Source of the DNA: Polyodon spathula | Taxonomy: Eukaryota > Chordata > Actinopteri > Acipenseriformes > Polyodontidae | Assembly: GCF_017654505.1 (NCBI RefSeq) | Contig: NC_054549.1 | Coordinates: 29,313,854 to 29,377,853, forward strand | Length of the DNA: 64,000 nucleotides | Direction: 5' to 3' | Shown here: positions 1-13,011 of the stretch, one piece after another | How the letters are laid out: every line of letters begins with the position of its first letter | Numbering within the stretch: position 1 is the stretch's first letter | Made by a program: the position numbers and the translations under genes | The notes under the pieces: model-generated | Told to the model about the DNA's origin: nothing | What the model saw: the letters and a program-made list of their open reading frames with translations, nothing else | Databases searched by the model: none

Positions 1-740
1 TGCTACTATAGTGTGCAATACTGCTTCCAAATCTATTGTGTTGCTGTTGCTGGTAATATGTTTGCAGTGGCATTAGAATGGTATCTCAGTGGTATTTTTG
101 TTCACACTTCAGAAAGTAATTTTATTACCTTCCTTCCTGCCAGTGAAAACAAATGTTGAAGTTAAATACAGGTTTTAGCACATGCATATTCACATAATAT
201 TACTTTTGATAAGCCAAGAAGTTTGTTGTTTTCTGCTTTTTCATTTTGTTTTAAGGTCAGTGCAGGCTGTGCCAAAATTTGCAGTTGTAAGCTCTATAAA
301 TAGGCTGTGGGTTTGGGAACCACTTTACTGAAGCAATTTCTTGAAATATGTCATGTTACATAACACTGCTGAAGGGAGTTCATACCAAGAAAACCCAAAG
401 CCAATTGAGATTATCGTCCAAAAATGTACCCAAGGTTTTTGCTTCTTGAAAGATTTTATTAACCCTTTTATTTCCAATGAATATTAATCATGTAATGTGT
501 TCCCCCCTGTGTCATTGACCTGGACTGTATCATGCTTTATAATTCTAAAGAAGTATGTAATGAATGGAGAACAAGCACATTATATAACCCTTTAGTAGTT
601 TCATTGTATATCCCTGAGTGTTAATGGAAGAAGCAACACCTTTTTTCTGGTAACATCGGTTGCTGTTTAATCTTGTTGATGACTGACAGTTAGTGAGATT
701 TCCCAACAAATACCATGAACCCTTTATTTATTTATTTATA

Positions 741-800
741 TTTATATAGTGCCTTTGATCACAGGGACCTCAGGGTGCTTTACAACATTTTACAATATAA
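741..800 (+). repeat. Dispersed repeat fragment
   Basis: TATATAGTGCCTTTGATCAC, then AGGGTGCTTTACAACATTTT. Same family as the modules at 22385-22440 and 54665-54720. Confidence 0.45.
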
Positions 801-3189
801 TACAAAATTTAAAAGGCAAAGATCATTCCTATAAAACACTTAAAAAAAAAAAAAAAAAAAACATATTTGTATGCGATCAAGATATCACACCATGGATCAG
901 CAGAAACAGCAGCTATTATGCGGATCAAGATTATTCAAACAACCCAACTGAGGAGCAGCGACTTTTCTTTATACTGTAAGTGAATATATTTGATTATATC
1001 GATATGTTAATGTTATTTGGTTGTAACATGGAAAAACATGACTTAATAGAACAATGTAAATGTTGACATTTCGACTATGGGGCTGCATGGGAGTAGCCTG
1101 CAGCATTTTATATATCACGGCAGCAGAAGGCTTACATGAGTTTGACACATATACTAACGGCATCATTGAAGAGTGGACAGCTTTACTTTCGATAGTCCAA
1201 CCATATGTCACTGTATAACAAGTTGACAAGGGCAGAGTTGTAAAAGTCATGCATTGCATATAAAGTTTAGCTTACTTATCTATATGTAACAAGGAGGAGG
1301 CTGGGTATGGACTTACGACAAAGCACGTCCCAAGCAAATGTCCTAACACTGCACAAATGTAAAACAGTCACAAGTTTCTATCCTCATCACCTGTAGGTGT
1401 CAGTACCCATAACAGCACTGCATCATACAACACTGCCTGATACATATAGACAGCATACAGTAGATAAAGCAGCTTTTTTTGCATAATCAGAACTCCCCCA
1501 CATGCTCACACGGCTGCAAAGAAGCAAGTCTTTTTGGATGAAATGAAAATTATTGTAATACAAAAGCACGTAATTATGTATAGGGCTTTGTCTGGCAAGA
1601 ACACTCCAGCTAGCATCTTTTTTTTTAATACCATAACACAATGTAATGGATGTTCTTGTTAGAATTATATGTCCAGAGATATGCCAGCACTAAATAACAG
1701 GCGTCAGTTTTTTTGTTTTTTTTTAAATGCTTTAATAATTGACAATTAGAAAGAGCACTGCAGGTTGTGATTTGATGTGCAGTACATAATTAAGGCACCA
1801 TGTAAACTTTATTTTAGGACTTATGCACATTTAAATGATATGCCACCAGTCAAGCAGCTCCCTTTCATTAGCTATTACAGCATGTCCCCTCATTATAATG
1901 CTGTTGTCATAGTTTAGAAACTACTGAAGATTTTGTAGTTGTCCATAAAACCTTGCATGCAGCAGGGTTTGGTTGTAAATAAATAATCCTGGAAACTATT
2001 GTGCAGAGACCAAAAAACTACAGTAATGGCTCTCAAAAACTATGGGATTACGATCAAGAAATTGCTATGACATAAATTAGGCATTAATTTAAGTACAAAC
2101 CCAGGAAGAATCTTGTATTTTCCAATGGCACCAGGGTAAGGTTTAAAAACAGCGAAACACACACCTGTCTCTGTCTTTGATAGTTAATTAAGTTGTACAT
2201 TGGGGAACAAAACAGTAATCTCCACTTGATTTTTATTTCCATGCAAATCTTACCACCAGATTTACTTCAAATTGGAAGCAGGACTTTATGAGATACAATT
2301 GCAGGAATTAGAGTTTAGAGTATGGATCCAGGTATTAAATGAGATTCAGAAAGGTTAAGGTATTTCTCATATGACTGAATTGTATATTTTACTAATGTAT
2401 TTAGCATACTGTTTTGGTTTGTTTTTCCTTAAAAATAAATACTCTATATTAGTATTGATTATTGATTATTAATGTTCATTAATTACCAATCTCCAAAAAA
2501 GGTTTTAAATAAAACATGAGCCAAAGCTGTATGAAAAGTGCCCCGAAATGTTGCTCTGGGCTGTTTGAGCTGCTGTTGGCGCTTTAATTATTCATGCTCT
2601 CTTAGGATTAAATCTTTCTAAGATCGCAGTACAGTATAAAATAATCCAAGTCTCGATTTTCTTTCTGAGTTATGATAAACTGACAAGAAAATTGGAATTA
2701 TGTGTTAACTAAAAGAAAGAAGAAAAAAAAATACTGTTCATATTGATTTCATGGCTTTTTTCAATTAGGTTTTCTTGCTACAAAAATAAAACTTATTAGC
2801 TTGAGGGGCCTGCAATGATAATGTATTACTACCAAAAGCAGCCTAGTCTTTTGAGAAGTAAGCCTTGTGGTTTTGGGTACAGGGCATTCCGTTGTCATGC
2901 CAACACCATATAACACCAATATTTTCTGACACACTGTCTTGGCTGATAGATTGCTGACAGCTTAAAGATAAATAAAGCTGTGTTTTTCAATTCAGAATAT
3001 GATGGAGATCCTGATATAAGACTGTTTAAATATGTTGAGGATTTTGACAACAGGACTATTGGGAAGAAATATTAAAATCAGCGGACAGCCTAGTTTGTTT
3101 AAAACCAGCATTAACTCCCGTTTTATCCATGAAGTGCGTACAATTTTCAAGCGTATTAATTTTTTTCTGTCTTTTGTTATTCATTAATA
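801..3189. other. No gene or element recognised
   Basis: AT-rich non-coding sequence. Short open frames here have no known motif. An A run lies at 841-860. Confidence 0.6.
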
Positions 3190-3503
3190 ACACTGTGTAA
3201 TTTTTTTTTTTTGTTCCTGGGTAGTAAGTGTTATTTCCTAATTGCTTGTGCCTCAAAAGTATAGAAAATGGCTATTATTCCCCACAAACTTTGCTTTTGT
3301 GACCAGGACAGTGATATTTCAAAATATCACTATTTCCAATGGGAAAATGGGCAAATGTGTGTCTTTTTGTTCACGTAAAGTCAGAAAAAAACAACATATG
3401 AATCCAAATTAACATGTATTTATACTAAAGTAATACAAAGATGACTACAAAAGATTTAGAAGTGAGTAGTTTTTCGAGATTTACAATTATACTGTATTTA
3501 GTG
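3190..3503. mobile_element. Foldback MITE, copy missing one arm
   Basis: Carries one arm (GTTCCTGGGTAGTAAGTGTT onward) and the full centre of the element at 28310-28786, in the reverse orientation. Similarity stops at about 3496, where the second arm should begin. A short AGTGT, the reverse complement of the left end ACACT, follows at 3499-3503, so this may be an arm deletion and not a random truncation. Confidence 0.75.
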
Positions 3504-4022
3504 TAATTGGTTATTGTTGTAAGAACTTTTTCTTGTGCATTACTGAGTTCATGCATTATCTTATTACACAGCACAGCAACATCACTATCCCTCATTATTC
3601 CACAAGGGAACTCGCTTTGCTATTGACTTTCGTTGGATTCCAGATCCATTTATCCTGTGACATACAGGACACTATCCACTATTTACATCACAAACAAACA
3701 GATTCCACTGCAACATAGCGTTGCAATCTATCACCAAGTGACCGGCTTGGTTTAAGTCAAACTCAGGGCAGAAATTAAAACCTTTTATTACAATTGACAT
3801 TTTTATTAAAAATCATGACTCTCTGGCTGTCAGGATTGTATCCACTCAGACTGTCTACGAACACTTGATGCGCCCTGAATCCATTGCTTAATTTAACTAT
3901 AGTGTTATTAGCTGTCTATATAACTGACTTGTTCCTTAGCCATTTTTTGTTGTTTAGCATGGGCATTGATACTTTATGCATGATTACAAGATTGAAAATG
4001 ATGCACAATATGTCAAATGCAG

Positions 4023-4200
4023 TGTGGCAGGGCAGAAGCCCTGCCTGTGTAAATAATGTGTAAATATAAAGTGAAAAGATGAAAATGTGCATTAGATACG
4101 GCTTGTTTTGGGTGTTTGTGGTGGTGGGTGGCAGGGGTAGGGTTAATTTCTATCCCTGGCAAATACATGTGCAGAATGTAGCCAGGTATTGATTGAATTA
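4023..4200 (+). repeat. Dispersed repeat, GGCAGGGCAGAAGCCCTGCC family, copy 1
   Basis: Begins GGCAGGGCAGAAGCCCTGCC with a self-complementary core, then TGTGTAAATAA, and later GGCAGGGGTAGGGTTAA with CTATCCCTGGC, a second small hairpin. Shares this layout with 23366-23510. Confidence 0.5.
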
Positions 4201-4409
4201 TTAGTTCTCATCAACCCTGGCCACATGGTATTTAAAGGAGCTAAAGCCACTCCACTTAGAGAGAAAGCCTGGGAGAGAGGCACATGCTCCTGAAATGTTT
4301 GTTTGAAAACTTCACTGTGATAGCACTGCTTGGGTGAGGGTTATTTTGTTTGTTCATTTTTGTGGTAGGTGATTGTTTTGTTACAACCTTTATTATGCTT
4401 TGTGAGCTG

Positions 4410-4410
<1 letters not shown>

Positions 4411-4472
<62 letters not shown>
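4411..4472. repeat. (ATT)n microsatellite
   Basis: Uninterrupted ATT trinucleotide run. Confidence 0.95.
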
Positions 4473-4785
4473 TTGGTTTAATAAGCCTGTGCAGCCATGC
4501 TTAAACTGAAGTTTTACTGTCTTTCAACACCCAGCCACCCTGTGTCACATGCAGTAATTAGAAAATATAGGAAGTAACATTGAGAAATGTTTGATCAAAT
4601 ACAGTGCATAAAATGAAAATGTGGGGATCAAAATTGAGTTAGGGTTGTAAGCCCAACACTTCAGCATAGGCCATGTAAATGCAGTTCAGTCAGGGAACTC
4701 ATGCGATAGATACACTATTACAGATTAGACAGCATAACACATTTGTTCATATTATACCTTCTTGGATAAAACATTTAATATATAA

Positions 4786-5426
4786 TATACCGAGCATCAA
4801 AAGAAACATATCACAATTATAACACATGTATTTTTGAAAAAAAAAAAAGGTATATAAATGATGGACATTGATGAAATATTTTTGGTTTCTTTTTAATCAC
4901 TCGTTCATCCTTGACCATGACACGCTTGAGTGACTATGACTGAAGCATATGCACTTAATCACCTAATTAGTGAGACAGTTGATTGGACACTAGATATGGA
5001 GTGATTTCAGCTGTTGAATTGCAAGCTTGAATAAAAGCAATAAAGAAAATCCCAGAAAAAAACAAAAACAATATGCCACATCTGTCACGAGAGCAGCACC
5101 TTCGTGCAATCAGCATGTTGGAGGCTGGACTAGGGCAGTGTACTGTGACTCACAGTTTTGGGTGCTCGCAGACAGCAATTGAAAACCTACTGAGACGGTA
5201 TAACCAGACACACTCTGTCAATGACAGGCCACGAACAGGGAGACCAAGAGTCGCAACACCTGCCCAGGTTTGACAGATCTTTTTGCAGCATCATCGTGAT
5301 GTCAGTTGTTAATCAGCACAATAAAAAGTCACTGCTCCTGCTCTAAAATAGTTTGTCATTTTCCAATCATATCTAGTGAATTTTATCCAAATATAAGTGA
5401 TAAGTTCCTTCTGATGCTCAGTATAC
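4786..5426 (+). mobile_element. Internally deleted Tc1-like element, copy 1
   Basis: About 640 bp with terminal inverted repeats: TACCGAGCATCAAAAGAAAC at the left and, reverse-complemented, TATACTGAGCATCAGAAGGA at the right. An open frame at 5073-5273 starts MPHLSREQHLRAISMLEAGL and ends in RPRTGRPRVATPAQ. It is the N-terminal helix-turn-helix DNA-binding part of a Tc1-type transposase. The catalytic DDE region is absent. Confidence 0.8.
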
Positions 5427-6260
5427 ACCTTTGGCCTTGCCTTGGGGAACCCCTGCCCTGGCTGACTGTAGGGAAGCCATGGGCAGGGGGCAGGATAGCT
5501 GCCCTCCCCCTTAGATGAGCCAAATAACAGGAGAAGGCTGTGGAGGAGGTATGGATCAGGTAAGATTTAAATATTTTCCTTTATAATCATTGCACAACTA
5601 ATTATGTTGTTAGCGATAGGTACGGCTACTTCGATTGACAGTGTCTCGTTATTGACTCTTGATGACATAATTTGACTGACTGATTAAAAGTGAGTTGCCT
5701 GCCTGAACCACCACTTTGCTTAATGAGTTATGAATTACAAATGAAAAGTTGTCCGTTTCCGTCCTTGGTTAGAACTCATAGTAGCACCAGTAGGGGAATA
5801 CATAATGTCAGTTTCAAACTGTATCCATTAAAGATAGCTGGTTAATAAAAAGACCTAGGTTTTGACAGCAGTAACTGTTGATAGTATCACAGCATTTAAC
5901 AGTAATAGTAGTATTCAAAGAGACCATGGCCAGGATTTTCAAATTTCAGTCAAAGAGGTCTGGTTGATAGCACCAACCATCTGATATGCCAGCAAAGCAG
6001 GAAGGGGATTATATCAATAGTTAAAAGAGGGATATGGCCTGTGGCCTGAAAAGGACTTCAATTGTACTGTTTCTTGAAGCAGCATAACCTCCACTTCAGT
6101 GAGATTTACAATCCCTTGAACCTGCATGACCAGATTAAAACCAGTGCTGGTCATTGCTGGAATGTCCACCTTTTTCAATAAACTGTGTCGAAATATGCTA
6201 TGTATAAGTGTGACATGTGTGATCACAGAAATGACTTTGACCAGATTTAAACTGAACTTT

Positions 6261-6274
6261 GGGGGGGCCCCCCC
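6261..6274. repeat. G7C7 palindrome
   Basis: Seven G directly followed by seven C in an AT-rich setting. A separate G10 run lies at 6417-6426. Confidence 0.95.
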
Positions 6275-6708
6275 GTTTTAAATGCATTTTTTTGACTCGT
6301 CAGTTTGACTGGCATCGTGGCAACCAAAAGACTCCCAAAGTTTGGTTTCTTTTATCTCTGAACTTCATTCACACTGATGCTGGACTCTCAATTGGCTTGC
6401 CTTCTTTACACACAGCGGGGGGGGGGTACGTTTATGTTGCCCTTCTTTTGTAGCCTCGAATCCTGCATGCAGTGGAGTGATGACATTTGTTCTACATGCA
6501 TGGCAGCATGAGACATTCCTTTGTTCACTGCTTTTGTTGAAGCTCTTGTGGAGACCACCTATTTCTCTTCAGTCTTCATCACAGTTCTTCATTTATACAA
6601 TACAGGGAACACCCTTTAGTTACTGTTGCCCTTTAGGGTCAATTTATTTAATCTTCAAGGTCATAGACTGTTTAGTAGTTGCAGTGACACAGGCTGTTCA
6701 GAAACAGT

Positions 6709-6711
<3 letters not shown>

Positions 6712-6750
<39 letters not shown>

Positions 6751-6786
6751 ATATAGATATATATATATAATATATAGCTATATATA
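6712..6786. repeat. (TA)n microsatellite
   Basis: TA dinucleotides with a few interruptions such as CTATATAG. Confidence 0.95.
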
Positions 6787-7555
6787 ACTATTGTTGTAGT
6801 ATATTCGAGTCTGGATTTGCATAACAACATCATACACTGCTGCTATATAGTCTGCACAGAACATCAGGCTTTCATTTTTAAACTAGAAAGTTTGATTAAA
6901 TGTTGCCATTTACAGGGGGGAAAAATGTAGTCTCTATCATTTATTGTTTATTTTAATTAAATCTCCCCCTTAGTTTTGTGGAACCGCAGTTATTTATCTA
7001 AGCAATTTGAGATACAATAGTGGATATATTATTTGAAACAAGCCTAAAATTAGAAACAAACAAAAAACCTTCCAGCTTTTTGTGACAAGTAATTTGCCAA
7101 ATATACCTATGCTGCAATTTACCACATTAATATTCTTCTGCTAGAAAGTTTTGCAGGGTTATAATGCAGCAACCTGCACTCAACATTTTGTGGCCACTAT
7201 TTTTGAAGGAAATATTGAATGAGGTTTATTCTTGACTGGGAGGTTAATGGGCCTAAAAGGTACATGTGTGCAGTATATAGACAGTATATAGTGTGCACTT
7301 CGTTTGGACTTGCTCCTAAACATTAACACTAAAACTACAGTCTGGTTTATTCAGCTAGGAAATTAAAGGTGTATATATTTATTTATATTATTGTTGAGCC
7401 CGTTGTGATAAAAAAGCACATTTAATATTAATACAATAAGTGAGTTTCTGTAGTTATGACAATGCTATATTCCAGTTAATTAATAATTTAAAAAGAGTTA
7501 TAAACCAGATACAAATTGTTAATGGTGCCTATTAACAAAGCTTTAACTCATGGGC

Positions 7556-7600
7556 TATACTGTTGTTAAAGATGCTGTTGGCATCTTTAACAACAGTATA
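7556..7600. repeat. Perfect 20-bp hairpin with 5-nt loop
   Basis: TATACTGTTGTTAAAGATGC at 7556-7575 and its exact reverse complement at 7581-7600 flank TGTTG. It is isolated from recognisable transposon ends. Confidence 0.95.
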
Positions 7601-7990
7601 GGAAACACTCTGTAAATAATTCATGATCATGAGTAAAATGATTGTGAACAGGGACCAGTGCAAGTCGTATATTTCTAGTTGTAATTGTAAACATTAAAAG
7701 CATTTGCAATGGGGAAAAACATTTTGGAAATTGGCCTTGTATGTTCTGTGTTGTGACACAATTGGTGAGAACAACAATTTTCAAGACAAGGCTTATTTTC
7801 ACTCCCCATTGTTTTGTAACAGTCTAGCAGCCTTTACTTGTGCCCTGCAGTAATAGCTCTCCAGGGATAGTTGAGTGTATGATGCTCCTTTGCTGTGAAG
7901 TTTGTTTCTGTCCTCTTAAACAACCTATCTGAAATGCATGAAGTCCAAGAGAGTGGCTGTGCAACAAAGGTTAGATAAGAACAGTTGAAA

Positions 7991-8605
7991 TACTGTAATC
8001 CTTCGAATTTAAGACTCCCTCGAATTTAAGACGCAGCCCAAGTAGATAAGCATTTAAAAAAATACAAACTCAATTACTGTGTTGTAGCATATAAAACTGA
8101 CATGAAACAGTGTTTTTGTTGATTAACCACAGAGCTTGTTTATTGTGCTGCGCACTGTATAATACTTAAGATGGAGTCTCTGTCATACACACACCACTCA
8201 CTTACGGCATCACACATCTTGGCAACAGCAAGCATGACACAACACTCCACAGTATCAGGCAACATGTAACCCAGCAACCACAACAGCATTGAACATTGCT
8301 TGCCATGTCGAAACATACAGGGGTCTGATCAGCATTTCCGATCTGTCCAAGCTGGTACTGTTTGTTAGAAATACTGAAACTGTAAACATATCGCTTAGAA
8401 TTCCTCAGGAAGATTGGTTTGTTTTTTTCTTAGCAGTAAGCCACGTTGCTGCTTGTGTATTCGAGCAGACATCTTTGTTCTCTTTACTCGGGTAGTCACG
8501 TCTTTTTTTGGCGATTTTAATACACACATCACTATATTGTATTCTAATTTAAGATGCAGAAGCAAAAATGGTTAAAGTATGTTTTAAATTCGAAGGAATA
8601 TGGTA
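7991..8605. mobile_element. TIR element, probably pogo/Tc1-type MITE
   Basis: 615 bp with inverted ends TACTGTAATCCTTCGAATTT and, reverse-complemented from the right, TACCATATTCCTTCGAATTT. The left end is followed by a second TCGAATTTAAGACGCAGCC motif. Both ends begin with TA, which would suit a TA-targeting element. No transposase is seen. Family assignment is tentative. Confidence 0.65.
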
Positions 8606-9052
8606 TATAATACACATAACGAATTGTACTATGCTCATGTGTGTGCTGAAATGGAGAAGTAAAACCTTTTTGAAATAATGCCATTTATATAGGGCAGCTA
8701 AAATCTTCCTTGGAACAAAGGTTAGACATAACAGATGTCCTTTTAAATGCACAACTGGGTCTAATCACAAAAAGGCCACCTGTCTAAAGTGCCAACTTTT
8801 ATTTTAGCAGCACTAACATTTCTTTTTTAATGAGGAATCTGAAAGGCATTGTAAAAAGTTTAGCTGTTTCTGAGGCTTTCTGGGTACATTTTTTTATGTA
8901 TTTAAAGTGCCAGGCCTAGCGCTGATAGATGATACCCATTCTGTTCACTTAGGGCTCTGTTTGGCACCCATTTTCTAACTGTTTGGATTAAAATAGTGAT
9001 AACCAAGGCTTTAAAAACAAACATCTTACCTAGTTGTAACATTATGGTGAAG

Positions 9053-10268
9053 ATCGTGTGGGTGATTGTGTCTAACTAACCTGCTTGATTTTTTTGAGGA
9101 TGCAACATTGATAATGGATAATTGCAAAGCATATGACATGGTTTATTTAGATTTCCAGAAAGCTTTTGACAAAGTCCCACACAAAAGATTAATTATCAAA
9201 CTGAACGCAGTAGGGATTCAAGGAAACACATGTACATGGATTAGGGAGTGGTTAACGTGTAGAAAACAGAAGGTACTGATTAGAGGAGAAACCTCAGAGT
9301 GGAGTGAGGTAACCAGTGTAGTACCACAGGGATCAGTATTAGGTCCTCTGCTATTCCTAATCTACATTAATGATTTAGATTCTGGTATAGTAAGCAAACT
9401 TGTTAAATTCACAGACAACACATAAATAGGAGGAGTAGCAAACACTGTTGCAGCAGCAAAGGTCAAAATGATCTAGACAAGATTCAGAACTGGACAGACA
9501 CATGGCAAATGGCATTTAATAAAGAAAAGAGTAAGGTACTGCACGCAGGAAATAAAAATATGCATTATAAATATCATATGGGAGATTCTGAAATTAAAGA
9601 AGGACTCTATGAAAAAGATCTAGGAGTTTTGTTGACTCAGAAATGTCTTCATCTAGACAATGTGGGGAAGCTATAAAAATGGCCAACAAGATGCTCTGAT
9701 ACATTGTGAAAACTGTTGAATTTAAATCAAGGGAAGTAATGTTAAAACCGTACAATGCATTAGTAAGACCTCATCTTGAATATTGAGTTCAGTTCTGGTC
9801 ACCTCACTACAAAAAGGATATTGCTGCTCTTGAAAGAGTGCAAAGAAGAGTGACCAGAATTATTCCGGGTTTAAAAGGCATGTCATATCCAGACAGGCTA
9901 AAATAATTTAATCTATTCAGCCTTGAACAAAGAAGACTATTCGGCGACCTAATTCAAGCATTCAAAATTCTAAAAGGTATTGACAGTGTCGACCCAAGGG
10001 ACTTTTTCGACCTGAAAAAAGAAACAAGGACCAAGGGTCACAAATGGAGATTAGAGAAAGGGGCATTCAGAACAGAAAATAGGATTCACTTTTTTACACA
10101 GAGAATCGTGAGGGTCTGGAATCAACTCCCCAGTAATGTTGTTGAAGCTGACACCCTGGGATCCTTCAAGAAGCTGCTTGATGAGATTTTGGGATCAATA
10201 AGCTACTAACAACCAAACGAGCAAGATGGGCCGAATGGCCTCCTCTCGTTTGTAAACTTTCTTATGTT
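9053..10268 (+). mobile_element. 5'-truncated CR1-like non-LTR retrotransposon
   Basis: Reverse-transcriptase region to the 3' end of a CR1-type LINE. Similarity begins near 9053 and ends at a CTTATGTTCT tail, similar in style to the short 3' repeats of CR1 elements. The rest of the coding region is readable through stops up to about 10208, including ALVRPHLEY, FWSPHYKKDI, LFSLEQRRLF and FFTQRIVRVWNQLPSNVVEA. Confidence 0.85.
9066..10208 (+). pseudogene. CR1-like reverse transcriptase relic
   Basis: An open segment (9066-9425) holds YLDFQKAFDKVPHKRL, with the first catalytic aspartate, and VPQGSVLGPLLFLIYINDL. The catalytic FADD box reads FTDN, so the second catalytic site is lost, and a stop follows at once. 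Further stops and at least one frameshift occur downstream, for example TGA within HLEY*VQFW. It encodes no active enzyme. Confidence 0.85.
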
Positions 10269-13011
10269 CTCTTTTCTGACTCTATAGTATTATACAGTTC
10301 CAGTTGATACTGTGATATGTGTATGTGCTAATTTCCAAAAAGCACTGTCAAGGATGAACTCTATTGGTATTTAAACAGGGGTTATGTGTAAACATGTATA
10401 ATCAGCAACAACTGCAGATAACTATAAGACAGGTAGCAATAGCAGCAGGAGCAATTATAGACCTTATAGATCTTATAACTCATGATGCATTGTAAAATGT
10501 GTTATAACAGCAGTAGTCATTACATCTTGAAACAAGCAATGCTACTTATTACAAGTGGTACATTTGCTCCCAGGTTCTAAATTAACTACGAAGTAGAACT
10601 CTTTTCTGTTTTATGCTAATAATAGCAGCCTGCACACAATTCCTCTATATTACTTACTGTACACTAAGGGGTAGGTTATCTTGTGTCCTGCATTCAGTTA
10701 TAGTTTTATGCTCAGGCTTTGCTTGCCTTTTGGGCCTCCTATATTATCTGACCAGTCGACCAGCCATTTGCTGGAGTGGCAGTTGACTAATTGGCATTGT
10801 AGTTTTGTGACCCTTTCAGCTGCATTGCTGACTTTGTCTCCTTTTATTTCTGCGCTGCCTTTGCTCCTTAGAGGTGCCAATTTAGGCAATTTCCACATAA
10901 ATGATTAATTGACTAATCAACTGTGAAGACTGATGACAAGCTGACTGCGTAACAAAGAAAAAATACATCCCATTTGTTAAAGAACTTTTCTTTTTAAATA
11001 GACTAACATCTTAGTATGTATATATGTTTAAACCCAACCAAGTACATCACTGCAAAGTTTACAATAGCTTTCCATGATGTTGGTTTTCAAGAGCAAGGAA
11101 TTATACTTTTTATGAACAGTAAAGAAGCTGAATTAGGTCTGCTTTCTTGAATAAGTTACTTGCACAGCAGGCAATACAGAAAAAGGCCCACATTAGCCAC
11201 ATTTTGGTGTAAAAAAAAAAAAGAATGACATTGTTGGACATAGACGCAAACCGTATTAAATGGTACTCTGGGTACTGTGATGAGTTTAGATTTACTATTT
11301 ATATATGCCTGAGCTCTGCAATTTAAATGTATTAGTCAGCACTGCACTGTGCCTGCATAGTCTCTGTTATGATTGAAAAAAGGAAAGCTCACTCGAGCTC
11401 AATCTGATGAAACAACATTCTGGGTCTTTTTAAGGTATTTTTAATAAAACTATTGATTACAGGGAACAACCATGTAATTACTTTGTAATAGCCAGGTAAT
11501 TACCAATGAGTTCTCAATTACATGACATTTTGTTACATGTAATTATTACACTTACACTTATTCCACAAATAGTTACAATGCAGGAGCAAATGAACAAAAG
11601 TGTGAGGTGCTCTCTGAAACTGTCGTCACTACCTCCATATGCTAAGAAAGTTAACATACATGACTAAAGGTTACTTACATTTAATATATTTGTATCTGAC
11701 CTTGTCCTCTGCATGAATTAACTTGTGCAACACATGATTTTTTTTTCTTTAAAATATGTGCATATCTTGCTTAGGGACAGGTGAGAGTATTGTAGTTGCA
11801 TGTTGGAGCAGTGATATTTTTTTTTTCTTGCTGGTTTTATGTCCAAATTATTTTATGATGATGTGGCATCAGTACAGGCTTTCAAGTCACTGCACTATAT
11901 TCTGTATAGTGTGTACTTGTGTATGTACAGTGGAGACCCTGCTTTTATTAAATCCTTTATTCTTACCGTACGAATGTCAATTGCTGTATTGTCCCTTAAT
12001 GATCAATTATTTCTTAAATAAATTGCTGTTGTATGGAGCCAAGGACACGGCTATTCGCAAATCCTGCTGTCTTTATCCCTGTAATGTAGGGAATCTAGGG
12101 AAGATTATGTATTCAGAACAGAGACCTCTGCGAATTGAGCCATTAGCTCTTCAATGGAGCAGTGAAACCGAGTCTTAAAGTCAGGAATCTGTGTGTATAT
12201 ATGTGTCTACTCATATGTGGAGGTTTACTTGTTGAGCCTTTTTTACCATGAAGAAGTTTAGGCTTTATATTGAGGGCTATCAATTTTGGTAGCAAGTTTG
12301 TTCCAGGTTGAAAAGGTTAACAGTTTGAGATGTAGAGCGACACAGTCATCATTATCGATATTACAAACACAGTGAGTGCAGTGTGATACCACAGTAAGAC
12401 ATGAGCCAGTGCCTTACTCCGCAGCACCAAGCAAATTCAGTGAATGACAGAGAACAAGAAGCTTGATAGAAAGGAAAACAAGTTTGCTAGTTTAAAATGC
12501 CTTTCATGTACCAGCATTGATAATTATAGTAACATTGCTTTGTATAACAAGATCAAATCTGTCTTCAAAGAAGAGGACACACAACAAAAGTATGCTTTGT
12601 GATAGATAATCCTTTAATCTGCAGCAGCAATTAACAATGTGATGAGCAATTCTAATATAATTATTTTTAAATCTGCTGCTTCATAAAACGCTGGACTGTT
12701 GCATGCGGTATCACTAGCTCTAAAATAGAGGGGGCTCTTTAAACCGGGGGCTAATCCAGTAATCTGCAGTGGAATGCTTCTGTTGAGAACAGTCCTCCCT
12801 GGTGCCAGCCTGTCCCTTAGCATCAGCGCCGCCGTCCTCATCTCTCATAGCTTTGATGGATAAGGTAGGTGGCTTAGTTCAGCTGCATCTCAATCAGTCC
12901 CGTTATTAAACGTATCTCTCTGGAAGTGTACCATACTGTATCCTGTGTTAGGAGGGAGTGTGCTTTTTCCATGTATTTCAGTTCTATTTATGATTTGCTA
13001 CCTCTGCTAGC
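10269..13011. other. Non-coding, with one unexplained GC/CpG patch
   Basis: Mostly AT-rich. The stretch 12680-12850 is clearly richer in GC and CpG (for example GCGCCGCCG) but has no splice-bounded exon or protein motif I can name. Confidence 0.5.

Larger units (their letters stand above)
5427..7555. other. No gene recognised
   Basis: Apart from the (TA)n array, the G7C7 palindrome and the G10 run, I see only AT-rich sequence without coding signal. Confidence 0.6.

Noticed and set aside
12614..12841. 75-codon minus-strand frame over the GC patch
   Set aside because: No motif, no splice-bounded structure and no similarity to the expected NICN1 exon 1; kept only as a finding about composition.
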